Shown in pieces: positions 45,435 to 54,286 of a stretch of DNA of 64,000 nucleotides. The stretch is from assembly GCF_012641395.1 (NCBI RefSeq), contig NZ_JABAIH010000016.1, positions 1-64,000 of the forward strand, given 5' to 3'. Position numbers and translations under genes: made by a program. Source of the stretch: Rhizobium sp. P32RR-XVIII. GTDB taxonomy: Bacteria; Pseudomonadota; Alphaproteobacteria; Rhizobiales; Rhizobiaceae. Below the pieces are notes generated by a model. The model was given only the letters and a program-made list of their open reading frames with translations. It was not told the DNA's origin and did no database searches. The stretch's first letter is position 1; each line of letters begins with the position of its first letter.

Positions 45435-46231
45435 TGAACGATCGGGAGTCCCGCCACCAATCGGATCACGACACTGCGGCGTATGGACGTGCGTCTGGAC
45501 TGCCGTTCGTTGACGTTGATCCAGCGCGGGCCGGCGTGCCGGTCACTCAATCCATGGCAGCCGGCGGCAAGATTGCCTTCGATGCGACCGCCTCGATGGT
45601 CAAGCTTGCCTTAAGCGGTGTGGCGGACGCCATTTGCGCCGGCCAGTCCAGCAAGGATGCGCTTGATAGTGCGAGGCTACGCGCCCACCGAAACGTGCGA
45701 GTGGGCCGCATCACCAGACATATCGCTCAGGAAGATGTTCCAAAACACGTCAAGCCAAAGTTCAGCCGTGTCGTTGCCCTCACCGACGGCGCGTTGCACA
45801 TCCTTGGGCTGGAACGGCCTAAAATCGCCATCGCCGCGCTCAATCCGCATGCAGGGGAGGGTGGCCTCTTCGGCCGGCAGGATATCGATGTGGTCGAGCC
45901 CGCCATCAGCGCGCTGCGCGAAGACGGTTTTGACGTCGAAGGGCCGGTGGGCGACATGGTGTTCGTGAAGCTGCGCGCACGCCAATTCGATGCTGTCGTC
46001 GCAATGCATCACGATCAGGGGCATATCCCCGTGAAATTGCTGGGATCCTCGGTGGATGAGAAGACCGGGCGCATGGAGGCGCTCAGCAGCGTGAATGCCA
46101 CGCTCGGCCTGCCGATCATCCGGACTTCTGTCGATCACGGCACCGCATTCGACATCGCCGGAAAAGGTATCGCTAGCGAAACCAGCCTGATTGAAGCCAT
46201 TGAGCTTGCCGTGACCATGTCGCGGGCGTGA
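45431..46231 (+). pseudogene. Degenerate PdxA-type (4-phosphohydroxy-acid dehydrogenase) protein
   Basis: A 266-codon frame that overlaps the isomerase stop as ATGA. It matches PdxA from about the middle: GKIAFDATASMVKLAL, IAIAALNPHAGEGGLFGRQDI and MHHDQGHIPVKLLG carry two of the three metal-binding His. The N-terminal ~85 residues (GDPAGIGPE region) are absent. The PGHTE-type segment with the first metal His is missing, replaced by RLRAHRNVRVGRITRHIA. It is therefore N-truncated and internally deleted. Translational coupling suggests it is still expressed, but it is unlikely to be an active PdxA. Intact PdxA2 enzymes act on 4-phospho-erythronate or -threonate, which fits the four-carbon theme. 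Confidence 0.65.
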
Positions 46232-46336
46232 GCGGATGACCTTGATGCGGCGGTGACCTGGACCTTGTGCCATTTCCAGTCTGATCGGCTCCGGCCCGGT
46301 CAGATCTTGCCAGTCTAGCCGGTTTGGGAGGAAAAC

Positions 46337-47410
46337 ATGATCGCTAAACACATCCGCAAGGTAATGGTCTCAGTTGTCGCGCCGTTGCTTTTGAGCGTCA
46401 CGACCGCCGCTGCCGCCGATTCCGGCAGGCCGACGATCGGCGTGGTCGTGCCGACACTGGCGGCGCAGTTCTGGAACAATTACGTCGACTTCATGAAGAA
46501 GGGGGCCGACGAGCTTGGCGTCGATCTTGTTGTCCTCAACGCCGATAACAAGCCGGATCAGATGATCAAGTCGCTGGAGGATCTGGTCGCAAAGCCGGCT
46601 GATGGCATCATCTTCACACCCTATTGGGCGACTGCTGCCCGAGGCCTGACCCTCGCCAAGGACGCCAACATTCCTGTCATCCTGACCGACAGCTATCCCG
46701 ATTTCGATCCGCAGACCTCACGTTTTCCGAATTATCGCGCTTTTGTCGGACCGAGCGACGAGGATGCCGGCCGCCAGATGGCCGAAGCCCTGTTTGCCGC
46801 CGTCCAGCCTGACGCCTCCGGCAAGAAAGTCATCGGTGTCGTCAACGGTACCGCAGGCACATCGGTGGCAATCGATCGCCGCAAGGGGCTCGAGGATGCC
46901 TTGAAGTCTCATCCTGAAGTCGTGGTCGCAGGTGAAGTCGACGGCAATTTCGTACGCGACACCTCGCAGACCGTGTTTGAATCCCTCTATCAGGGCCACC
47001 CCGACATCAAGGGCGTATGGGCTGCCAATGGCGGCACGGCGACCGGCGTCATGACGGCGTTGAAGAACGCCGGCAAGCAGCCGGGCAAGGACATCTTCGT
47101 GGTGGCGATGGACCTGAATCCTGAGAATGTCGAAGCCGTCAAATCCGGCGAGCTTCTGTTCGATATCGGCGGCCACTGGCTGCAGGGCGGCTTTGCGCTG
47201 ACCATGCTCTATGACGAAATCAAGGGTCATGCAGTGCCGAAGGATGCTGACAAAGTCAAGCTGACGCTGTTGCCTTTGACCAAGGACCGTGTCGCGCAGT
47301 TCCAAGCCGATTTCCCGGGAGGTGTGCCGCCTTACGATTTCAAGGCGCATTCCAAGACCTACACGCCTAACGCCGCTGCCGCGTCGTTCGAGCTGAAATA
47401 CTCGAAGTAA
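46337..47410 (+). CDS. Ribose-type periplasmic sugar-binding protein (second importer)
   Basis: A 357-residue type-I binding protein with a Sec signal (KVMVSVVAPLLLSVTTAAAA). IGVVVPTLAAQFWNNYVDFMKKGADELG and DQMIKSLEDLVAKPADGIIFTP are RbsB-like. GGGAGG lies 6 bases before the ATG. It serves the ATPase and permease that follow. It differs strongly from the binding protein of the leftward operon, so the two importers probably take different solutes. Confidence 0.9.
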   Translation: MIAKHIRKVMVSVVAPLLLSVTTAAAADSGRPTIGVVVPTLAAQFWNNYVDFMKKGADELGVDLVVLNADNKPDQMIKSLEDLVAKPADGIIFTPYWATAARGLTLAKDANIPVILTDSYPDFDPQTSRFPNYRAFVGPSDEDAGRQMAEALFAAVQPDASGKKVIGVVNGTAGTSVAIDRRKGLEDALKSHPEVVVAGEVDGNFVRDTSQTVFESLYQGHPDIKGVWAANGGTATGVMTALKNAGKQPGKDIFVVAMDLNPENVEAVKSGELLFDIGGHWLQGGFALTMLYDEIKGHAVPKDADKVKLTLLPLTKDRVAQFQADFPGGVPPYDFKAHSKTYTPNAAAASFELKYSK

Positions 47411-47561
47411 TCAGGCCTCCGACGCCGGCTGGCATGACCTGGCCGGCGTTATCTCTGATGACCAGCAAGCCTTATCGCAGCCCGCCCGCGCATTCTCGAG
47501 AAAACGAGTACGGCCGCGCGCGTCCGCCAGACGTATGTCCCCTCACCAAGGATCGTGTTCC

Positions 47562-49037
47562 GTGCAGATCGTCGCAGAAGATATCGAACGAAGCTTCGGA
47601 AACACCCGGGCATTGTCGGGAGTCTCCCTGACGCTTCGGGCAGGCCGGATTCATGCTTTGGTGGGCGAGAACGGTGCCGGCAAATCGACCCTTATGAAGA
47701 TCCTTGCCGGAGCCGAGCGTCCTGACGCCGGCAGCATGACCATCGATGGCGATCGCTACGCTCCTCGCAATGCCGCCTGTGCGCGTGAGCGCGGCGTTGG
47801 CCTCGTCTTCCAGGAAATGACCATAAATCCGGCCCTGTCGATCGCGGAGAACATTTTCACAGGGCAGTTCGCCCGTTATCGGCGCAACGGCTTCCTGAAC
47901 TACCAGAAACTGCAGCAAGATGCGCAGGCGCTGCTCGATGGCTTTTCGGCCGAGATATCAGTGCGCCAACCGCTCAATAAACTCGATCTCGGACAGTGGA
48001 AATGTATCGAGGTGGCGCGCGCACTTTCGACGTCGCCGCGTGCGGTCCTGTTCGATGAATCCACGGCCTTTCTCAATCACCGCGAGGTCAACCTCGTTCT
48101 CGGCGCAATGCGGGCGCTGAAGGCGCAAGGGCTGATCGTCGCCTTCGTCTCGCATCACCTTGCTGAGGTCGAAGAGGTGGCGGATGCCCTGACCATTCTG
48201 AAAGATGGACTCAAGGTCGGCGATTTCGCGGCGGGTGACCTCGACCGCGATCAGATCCAGAGCCGCATGGTGGGGCGCGACCTCTCCAAGGGGCTTTATC
48301 CGCAACGTGCCATCACGCGGTCGAAGCAGGAAAGGCTGCGTCTCGATAATATCGTGACCGATCGCCATGAGCCTGTCTCACTGTCTGTCATGGAAGGCGA
48401 AATCGTCGGCATTGGCGGCTTGAAGGGCGCAGGTGGCGAGCGTCTCCTCGAGGTGGCCGCCGGCGCGGTGAAGCCGGCATCCGGCAAGGTCGTGCTCGAA
48501 GGGCAGCAGAAATCCTTTGCCTCGCCGGCCGATGCTTGGCGCTCCGGCATCGCCTACCTGCCGGGCGATCGCACCGCCGAAGGGCTGATTGTCGACGCAT
48601 CGGTGCTGGACAATCTGGTGATGGCGAAGCCGCCACGCCGCGGACCGCTTTTCGACCGCAAGAAGGCAAATGCGCTCGCCCAGTCGCTGATTGAACGGCT
48701 GACGATCAAGACCAGTTCGGCATCTGCCCGCTCAGGCTCGCTCAGTGGCGGCAATCTGCAGAAGGTCGTGCTGGGCAAGTGCCTGGCCATTGTTCCGCGT
48801 GTCCTTCTGCTCAACAATCCCACCCGCGGCGTCGATATCGGGGCACGCGTAGAAATCTATCGATCGCTGCGTGAAGCCGCCGCATCCGGCCTCGCCATTC
48901 TGGTCGTCAGTGAAGATCTCAACGAACTCATCGGGCTCAGTGATCGCATCGTCGTCATGCGCGGCGGCTGCGTATCGGCCGAGATCGATGATCCGGCCGC
49001 CACGACGGAAGACGTCGTGATCCGGTCCATGATTTAA
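47562..49037 (+). CDS. Ribose-type ABC ATPase (RbsA-like) with unusual active-site residues
   Basis: A 491-residue tandem ATPase. Domain 1 keeps Walker A GENGAGKST, but its signature reads LDLGQWK and its Walker B DESTAFLN, both off consensus. Domain 2 has the usual degenerate Walker A, a good LSGGNLQK, but its Walker B ends LLLNNPTRGVD where LLLDEPTRG is expected. The Asp-Glu pair is lost in domain 2. Domain 1 keeps Asp-Glu. Start GTG 47562 (AAGGAT upstream) is preferred; ATG 47535 is an in-frame alternative. Confidence 0.85.
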   Translation: MQIVAEDIERSFGNTRALSGVSLTLRAGRIHALVGENGAGKSTLMKILAGAERPDAGSMTIDGDRYAPRNAACARERGVGLVFQEMTINPALSIAENIFTGQFARYRRNGFLNYQKLQQDAQALLDGFSAEISVRQPLNKLDLGQWKCIEVARALSTSPRAVLFDESTAFLNHREVNLVLGAMRALKAQGLIVAFVSHHLAEVEEVADALTILKDGLKVGDFAAGDLDRDQIQSRMVGRDLSKGLYPQRAITRSKQERLRLDNIVTDRHEPVSLSVMEGEIVGIGGLKGAGGERLLEVAAGAVKPASGKVVLEGQQKSFASPADAWRSGIAYLPGDRTAEGLIVDASVLDNLVMAKPPRRGPLFDRKKANALAQSLIERLTIKTSSASARSGSLSGGNLQKVVLGKCLAIVPRVLLLNNPTRGVDIGARVEIYRSLREAAASGLAILVVSEDLNELIGLSDRIVVMRGGCVSAEIDDPAATTEDVVIRSMI

Positions 49038-49048
49038 GGAGTGCCTCG

Positions 49049-50032
49049 ATGTCCGACCTGTCTGCCCGGGAGCCCGCATCAGCCAACGGCAAGAGTTGGC
49101 TCAATCGCGTGGATATGCGCCGCTTTTTCCCTATTCTGCTGCTGCTCGTTCTTGCGGGTATCTTTACTCTGGCCTCGCCCCGCTTCCTGCAATTCAACAA
49201 TATGATGATTGTCTCGCAACAGGCGGTCGTTCTGTTGGTGGCCGCGCTCGGCATGACGTTCGTCATCATCGCCGGATCGATCGATCTGTCTGTCGGGGCA
49301 ATCGTCGCGCTGTCGGCGCTGGTGGCGGCCGTGACATCGTCGACGCTCGGCGTCTTCGCCATCATTCCGGCCTGCGCCGTAGGCGTGCTCTGCGGCACGA
49401 TCAACGGAACGATCGTGGCCAAGGGCAAGGTGCCGTCCTTCATCGTGACGCTTGGCGCCATGGTGATCTACCGCGGCATCGTGCTGTTTTTTACCCGCGG
49501 CGCGCCTGTCTCCATCGAGGACGAGATGTTTCTGGACGTCTATTCCGGGCGTACCGCCGGCATTCCGCATTCCCTGTTGATCGCAATCGTCATGATCGTC
49601 GTCGCGGCGGTGATGTTGAACCTCACCGTGTTCGGACGCGAAGTGCGTGCTATCGGCGGGGGCGAGCGTATCGCTCTGCTGACCGGCATCCGCGTCGATC
49701 GTGTGAAGATCGCGATCTTCGCCCTGCTCGGGTTCCTGTGTGGTGTGGCGGGTCTTCTGCAGAGCGCCCGTGCGATGTCGGCGACCGCCCAGCTTGGCGA
49801 GGGACTGGAGCTCGATGCCATTGCCGCAGTTGTGGTTGGCGGCACGCCGCTGACCGGTGGGATCGGCAGCCTCCAGGGAACAATCCTCGGCGCGCTGATC
49901 ATAACCATCCTGTCCAACGGGATGAACATTGTCGGTGTGGATCCGTATTTCCAGAACCTCGTAAAAGGCTTGGTCCTCGTCCTCTCCGTATTCGTGACGA
50001 TCGACCGAAAGAAAATAGGCATCATCAAATGA
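49049..50032 (+). CDS. Ribose-type ABC permease (RbsC-like, second importer)
   Basis: An inner-membrane permease of 327 residues with IAGSIDLSVGAIVALSALV and AIGGGERIALLTGIRV typical of RbsC. It follows the ATPase by 11 bases with AAGGAG upstream. It completes the second sugar importer and the rightward operon (isomerase, PdxA relic, binding protein, ATPase, permease). Confidence 0.9.
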   Translation: MSDLSAREPASANGKSWLNRVDMRRFFPILLLLVLAGIFTLASPRFLQFNNMMIVSQQAVVLLVAALGMTFVIIAGSIDLSVGAIVALSALVAAVTSSTLGVFAIIPACAVGVLCGTINGTIVAKGKVPSFIVTLGAMVIYRGIVLFFTRGAPVSIEDEMFLDVYSGRTAGIPHSLLIAIVMIVVAAVMLNLTVFGREVRAIGGGERIALLTGIRVDRVKIAIFALLGFLCGVAGLLQSARAMSATAQLGEGLELDAIAAVVVGGTPLTGGIGSLQGTILGALIITILSNGMNIVGVDPYFQNLVKGLVLVLSVFVTIDRKKIGIIK

Positions 50033-50356
50033 GGAGATCGAATTTCTCACCTCGGTGAAACCGCAGACAAGGCCGAAGTCACCAAAACAGTCCTCGGGCG
50101 GCATGAAGAGTGAATAAAGCGTTGTGCTCTGCATCAGGCTGCTTCCGAGCCTGCGATTGGGCTGCCAGGGTTTGCCCGGCCGGAAAGCTCGGTCACCAAG
50201 CAGTGAAGGTTGTAGAGCCGAAAGAGCTGTGGAGCGAAGTCACTTTCTTCGGGTGGATTGTTATTCTCATCGGTCTCAGTGTTTCCCCTAATTTCCCCTG
50301 GGGCCGGCCCAAGAGTGATGGCATCTTTTCGCCAGCATATGACTGTTGAGTCCCGT
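50033..50356. other. Intergenic, no gene recognised
   Basis: 324 bases after the permease. No recognisable gene, IS end or strong terminator is seen. The sequence becomes less GC-rich from here on. Confidence 0.35.
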
Positions 50357-50614
50357 TCAGCCAGCTTTTGCAAAAAATAACGCATCTGGCTGGGTGCGAA
50401 TTCCTTTTACAAAGCTCCGACTGCTCGCCTCACGGCCTTGATCGATCAAGTCGCCTTTTTCGTTGGCGAAGGCGCGTAGCACCGCGAGCGGCTTGTAGAC
50501 AATTGCAACGGCTTCAGCCGCCGATAGACGCGCCGGCTGATTATCGTCGCGCATCTTTTGTAGATGCCGCTCAAGCTCGTCCAAGACGGCAAGTGCCGCA
50601 TCCCTGAGATCCAT
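50357..50614 (-). CDS. Hypothetical 85-residue protein
   Basis: A soluble helical protein (ALAVLDELERHLQKMRDDNQ, then LSAAEAVAIVYKPLAVLRAF). The family is not recognised but composition and length look natural. It begins five bases from an IS end (50620), which may have removed its promoter or its original start. Confidence 0.4.
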   Translation of the reverse strand: MDLRDAALAVLDELERHLQKMRDDNQPARLSAAEAVAIVYKPLAVLRAFANEKGDLIDQGREASSRSFVKGIRTQPDALFFAKAG

Positions 50615-50619
50615 AAATG

Positions 50620-50680
50620 CAGGGCTTTGGTGCAGGGGTCGGGACTTGAATGGATGCCGGTCTTAGATGGAGCTGTCTAC
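50620..50680 (-). mobile_element. Solo IS5-type end (copy 1 of a 61-bp repeat)
   Basis: This stretch matches 52517-52577 at 59 of 61 positions. In the second copy the repeat abuts the C-terminal part of an IS5-type transposase, so this is the terminal non-coding part of the same element, without its transposase. Confidence 0.75.
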
Positions 50681-51007
50681 ATCACTAATGTGGCCGCAGC
50701 GTGGGCTGGGGTGCGGCGGCCGGTCGGTCTGGGGACCCTCAAGCCGCTGTCAGGAAGCCTCTGCTCACACGCAGGGATTAAGCTGCGCACCGCAACCACA
50801 CGCACAGGGCATGTCGTTGGAACCCAGCGGATGGTGAGCATCCCGAGCTCGAGATGTTCGGTAGTCCTAATCGCATCGCGGATGCAATGCCATCATAAAT
50901 ACCTATGTGCCATGACGATACTGCGTTATGGTAGCGCCCATTCACGTCATTGGGGACCTAATGGGGCAGTTGACAACAGGAGAACGCGCTTTGGGCCTGC
51001 GCACTGA
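50681..51007. other. Intergenic, no gene recognised
   Basis: 327 bases between the solo IS end and the yiaW-like remnant. Nothing recognisable apart from frame debris. Confidence 0.3.
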
Positions 51008-51105
51008 CTGAAGTTATACGCCGAGGCGCAGGCTAACGCGGAAATCGCCTGCATAGAAGGATCGCAGCACTCGAAGCGCGAACGCTGGAGAAGGAAAACT
51101 CCTGA
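51008..51105 (+). pseudogene. DUF3302 (YiaW-like) C-terminal remnant
   Basis: The frame AEAQANAEIACIEG, then after a frameshift ALEARTLEKENS and stop, resembles the end of the DUF3302 proteins that precede YiaV-type genes. The stop shares its A with the YiaV ATG, which is the expected coupling. The N-terminal membrane part is gone. Confidence 0.45.
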
Positions 51106-52262
51106 TGGACCTGCTCCTCATCCTTACATATGCCGCGATCTGCTACGCGATCTTCAAGATATTCCGGATTCCGGTGAACCAGTGGACGCTTTCCACGGCT
51201 GTGCTCGGTGGAATTTTTCTAATCTCCGCCCTGCTCCTGCTGATGAGCTATAATCATCCCTATACGAGCGACGCCCGGATCTACTTTACGTCGGCGCCCA
51301 TCATTCCCGTTGTTGGTGGTCAGGTCGTGGACGTGCCGGTGACGCCTAATATGCTGCTGAAGAAGGGAGATGTGCTTTTCCGCATCGATCCACGTCCCTA
51401 CCAATTCGCAGTGGACCAGAAAACGGCCACGCTGGCCGAAGCCAAGCAGACGGTGCTGCAGCTGAAGGCGGCACTCGATGCCGCTACTGCAGCCGTGACC
51501 GGTGCCGAAGCTTCAAGAGACAGCTCGTTGCAAGCCTTTCAGAAATTCCAGCAGTCGAACGAAAACTCAAGGTCGAGCGGCAAGGGAGCCGTCTATTCCG
51601 AACTCCAAGTCGAGAACCGGCGAGGCATCTACCTGACCTCGGAGGCGGCCGTCGACACGGCGCGCGCTCAGGCCGCACAGGCAAGGCTCGCTTATGAATC
51701 CGAAATAAACGGCATGAACCCCACTGTTGCGCGGCTGCAGGCCGAGTTGAGCAATGCCGAATACGACCTCGACCAGACGACGGTCCGCGCGCCGAGCGCC
51801 GGCTACGTCACGCAGGTCTTTCTCCGGCCCGGCATGATGGCAAATCCGCTCCCCTTGCGGCCCGTCATGGTATTCGTCAATCATGACGATCAGATGCTGG
51901 CTGCGGCTTTCATCCAGAATTCGCTCCAGCGCGTTCGGGTTGGCGACGATGCCGAGGTGGCATTCAAAGCAGTCCCCGGTAAGATATTCAAAGCGCGCGT
52001 GCAGAGCATCATCGATGTCATGGCCCAGGGCCAATTGCAGCCGACCGGCTCTCTGATCGACCCGCAATCACCTGAACGCATCCCGGCCGGCCAGACGCTG
52101 GCACAAATCGAGCTGCTCGAACCTACCGACCAGTATCAATTGCCCGGCGGCGTGGTCGCCGAGGTCGCCGTCTACACTGATCACTGGCACCACGTCGCAA
52201 TTCTCAGAAAGGTGCTTCTGCGAATGAGCAGCTGGATGAACTACGTGTTTCTCGAACACTGA
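51105..52262 (+). CDS. HlyD-family membrane fusion protein (YiaV-like)
   Basis: A 385-residue inner-membrane protein with two N-terminal membrane segments (about 1-20 and 30-48), a lipoyl-like barrel, a long hairpin coil (about 110-215) and a C-terminal beta barrel. The start (MDLLLILTYAAICYAIFKIF), middle (APSAGYVTQVFLRPG) and end (LRKVLLRMSSWMNYVFLEH) match E. coli YiaV as I know it. YiaV normally works with the small membrane protein YiaW; here that gene is a remnant. Transport role and substrate are unknown. Confidence 0.85.
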   Translation: MDLLLILTYAAICYAIFKIFRIPVNQWTLSTAVLGGIFLISALLLLMSYNHPYTSDARIYFTSAPIIPVVGGQVVDVPVTPNMLLKKGDVLFRIDPRPYQFAVDQKTATLAEAKQTVLQLKAALDAATAAVTGAEASRDSSLQAFQKFQQSNENSRSSGKGAVYSELQVENRRGIYLTSEAAVDTARAQAAQARLAYESEINGMNPTVARLQAELSNAEYDLDQTTVRAPSAGYVTQVFLRPGMMANPLPLRPVMVFVNHDDQMLAAAFIQNSLQRVRVGDDAEVAFKAVPGKIFKARVQSIIDVMAQGQLQPTGSLIDPQSPERIPAGQTLAQIELLEPTDQYQLPGGVVAEVAVYTDHWHHVAILRKVLLRMSSWMNYVFLEH

Positions 52263-52341
52263 CCTGAACCTTAGGAACTACCAGAAATCCGGATACCCGG
52301 CGGCGGGAAGGAACCCCCACGGAAAAGCGATAGGAGCTCGC

Positions 52342-52464
52342 GTGATAGGCAGTAGTCCGATGTTGCGTGGCCTGGCTGGCTTCGATCGCAATGGGCTCCG
52401 TCACGACATTCCAGCGGGGCTTTCAATTGCCGCCGTCGGATTGCCGAGCGCCATCGCCTATTCC
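52342..52464 (+). pseudogene. SulP-type anion permease, N-terminal fragment
   Basis: About 40 codons match the start of SulP permeases: LRGLAGFDRNGLRHDIPAGLSIAAVGLPSAIAY. Similarity then stops, and an IS5-type end begins at 52517. The IS or a later deletion removed the rest. GTG 52342 would be its start. Confidence 0.7.
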
Positions 52465-52516
52465 AGAAAGCGCCCTCTCGAGATCTACCCCACGAACCAC
52501 GGCTACATTGCCCTTA

Positions 52517-52798
52517 CAGGGCTTTGGTGCAGGGATCGGGACTTGAATGGATGCCGGTCTTTGATGGAGCTGTCTACGCGGTAGTTGCTTTGCAGCGGAC
52601 GGATTTCGGGCGTGCGCAGGCGAGCATGCGGTTGAGCACGGCGCAGGCGATGGCAACTTCTGTCTGTTGGGCGTGAAACGAGCGGGCCCGCAGGCGCCGA
52701 CCGATGATGGCTTTGTACCGTCCGTTTGCGGTCTCGACGAGAGATCGTCTGACGACCTGTTCGCTCTGATAACGGCTCTCGGCTGGGCGGTTGACCAA
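52517..52798 (-). mobile_element. IS5-type element fragment (end plus transposase C-terminus)
   Basis: 52574-52798 encodes the C-terminal part of an IS5-type transposase (SLVETANGRYKAIIG, LRARSFHAQQTEVAIACAVLNRMLA). 52517-52577 is the adjoining IS end, repeated at 50620. The transposase N-terminus and the other IS end are missing. Confidence 0.75.
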
Positions 52799-53029
52799 CC
52801 CTCATTCGCGCCGCGGGCGGATCATCTCGTTCACCTGATTACGAGCGCCATCCTGACAAATCCGCCTGGCAACGATGTTAAAAAGGGAACGCGTTGAAAC
52901 AGATCGGTTTCGGATGGCAGCAATGCGCCCTCATCTCGCCCGTTGACTACACGCAGCTCCCCATTTCAAACCTGACTTCCTCCACCAACGCTGGCAATGC
53001 GCGGAGATGGGTTTCAGGAATATTCAGTG
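52799..53029. other. Intergenic debris
   Basis: No gene is recognised between the IS5 fragment and the DUF1003 relic; I see no opposite IS end here. Confidence 0.3.
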
Positions 53030-53202
53030 AAGGACCGAATTGACGCAGCGCATGATTACGGGTGAACCTGAAAGCTGAAATCGAAATAATGGCGTTGCAT
53101 GACAAGCTGAATCAGATGCGCTCAACTGAATTGAAAGCGCTTGTAGAAAAGCAGCTGCAGCAAATCGACCTCCTTGCCAAACTTGTCGTCGGCCCTGGCT
53201 AA
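53030..53202 (+). pseudogene. DUF1003 protein, C-terminal remnant with frameshift
   Basis: KDRIDAAHDY (53030-53059) and VNLKAEIEIMALHDKLNQMRS (from 53062) match consecutive parts of DUF1003 membrane proteins, but two bases (GG) stand where a codon such as GAG is expected. The membrane segments are missing. A GTG at 53062 could still drive a 46-residue product, but a relic is likelier. Confidence 0.6.
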
Positions 53203-53340
53203 GCATCTTATCTGTGACCGATCAAGCTGCTGATCTGCTTGAATTGGCAGTCGGCTCTTACTATATCTCATACTATGGCGATGCTTTTGTGCAGGGTTTC
53301 CAGTCGCTGCCAAGAACGCCCCGACCGAAAGGAGGACGTG

Positions 53341-53862
53341 ATGTCTTCCGCAATTACCACCCAAAATCTGACTGACGACAACATGAACATGCTGCATGGC
53401 GTTTTGAGCGATGCCGGCTATACGGACGATATACTTCTTACACAGCCTCAGGGCTTCAACCTCGCAACCAAGCTGATGATCCGCCTCTTTAGAGAGGGAA
53501 TGACGGCTCCCGCCGACCTTACCATCCAGCTTGATCGACACTTCGGGATACCCGAGGAAGAGGCCGCTGCTTACGCCGGTCCACTTCCTCGCTTTGCAAT
53601 CCAAGGTCTTCCGGCAGACCTTCGTCGTACGGTATTGCCGGGCAAGGGTATTTCCACAGTGACCGACGAAAGCAAAACAAGCCACTGGCAAGCCAGACAT
53701 TCGGGTTCGCTGGCGCCCAAGACTGGCAAGTACCTTGGGGACAACCCATACAATCCCAAGAATGATCCTGTGCACTTCACGCTCTGGAGAGAAGCCTACT
53801 TCAAGGCACAGAACCAGATCGATCGATTCAAGCAAGAAGACGGTGGATATCGCAGCTTGTAA
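53341..53862 (+). CDS. Unknown 173-residue protein (paralogue A)
   Basis: I do not recognise this family. It is soluble with no membrane segments. It has NLTDDNMNML near the start, FNLATKLMIRLFREGMTAPADLTIQLDRHF in the middle and, at the C-terminus, WQARHSGSLAPKTGKYLGDNPYNPKNDPVHFTLWREAY. A near-copy lies on the opposite strand at 61588-62097. A textbook AAGGAGG precedes the ATG, with a leader shared by two other genes. The high conservation between copies in a decayed region suggests use. Confidence 0.75.
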   Translation: MSSAITTQNLTDDNMNMLHGVLSDAGYTDDILLTQPQGFNLATKLMIRLFREGMTAPADLTIQLDRHFGIPEEEAAAYAGPLPRFAIQGLPADLRRTVLPGKGISTVTDESKTSHWQARHSGSLAPKTGKYLGDNPYNPKNDPVHFTLWREAYFKAQNQIDRFKQEDGGYRSL

Positions 53863-54074
53863 CCACCTGCGCCATCCACAGGGAACCCGACTTATGACAA
53901 TTCCGCTCCATCACGGAAAGCGCGCGGTCCTCTGGATCAGATTGCCCCGCATCCGCAAGGCTTTTTAGCCTACGGTAGCGGGCTGGAACGCACTGCCCGT
54001 TCGCTCGATACTTCGGTGGATTGCGCATATTGCCTCTCCTACCAGCGCATCCCGCCATCGGTTCTGACGACCTG

Positions 54075-54114
54075 ACCCCGCAACCACTCTCCACCGACAG
54101 GCGGGGTTCTTTTT
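54075..54114 (+). terminator. Possible terminator hairpin
   Basis: ACCCCGC (54075-54081) and GCGGGGT (54101-54107) form a 7-bp stem with a 19-base loop, followed by TCTTTTT. The loop is long for a terminator. Confidence 0.45.
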
Positions 54115-54164
54115 CTCCGTACGCTAGCGGACTGGAACACCGACAGACTCACTTCGTTAAAACT

Positions 54165-54237
54165 GTGGCCGCGCGGCAGTGTTCCAGACCCTCAACTACC
54201 AGCGATGATGCGCACCATCCTGGTACCGCGCGGCCAC
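54165..54237. repeat. Nested inverted repeat, possible structured RNA
   Basis: GTGGCCGCGCGG (54165-54176) pairs exactly with 54226-54237. Inside, TACCAG pairs with CTGGTA and GATG with CATC. Three nested stems over 73 bases suggest a structured RNA or a strong regulatory hairpin ahead of the next gene. Confidence 0.6.
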
Positions 54238-54286
54238 CATATCCCGAAACCTGTTCTGTTCTTGTAGGGCTTTTTTTGGGAGGATT

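Larger units (their letters stand above)
53863..54286. other. Gene-free region with hairpins
   Basis: No gene is recognised. It carries a terminator-like hairpin (54075-54114), a nested inverted repeat (54165-54237) and two related short motifs (TAGCGGGCTGGAAC near 53976 and TAGCGGACTGGAAC near 54125). It could contain a small RNA. Confidence 0.45.

Noticed and set aside
54119..54140. Short repeated motifs (TAGCGGxCTGGAAC) as a CRISPR-like or iteron array
   Set aside because: Only two copies about 150 bases apart with no regular spacing.
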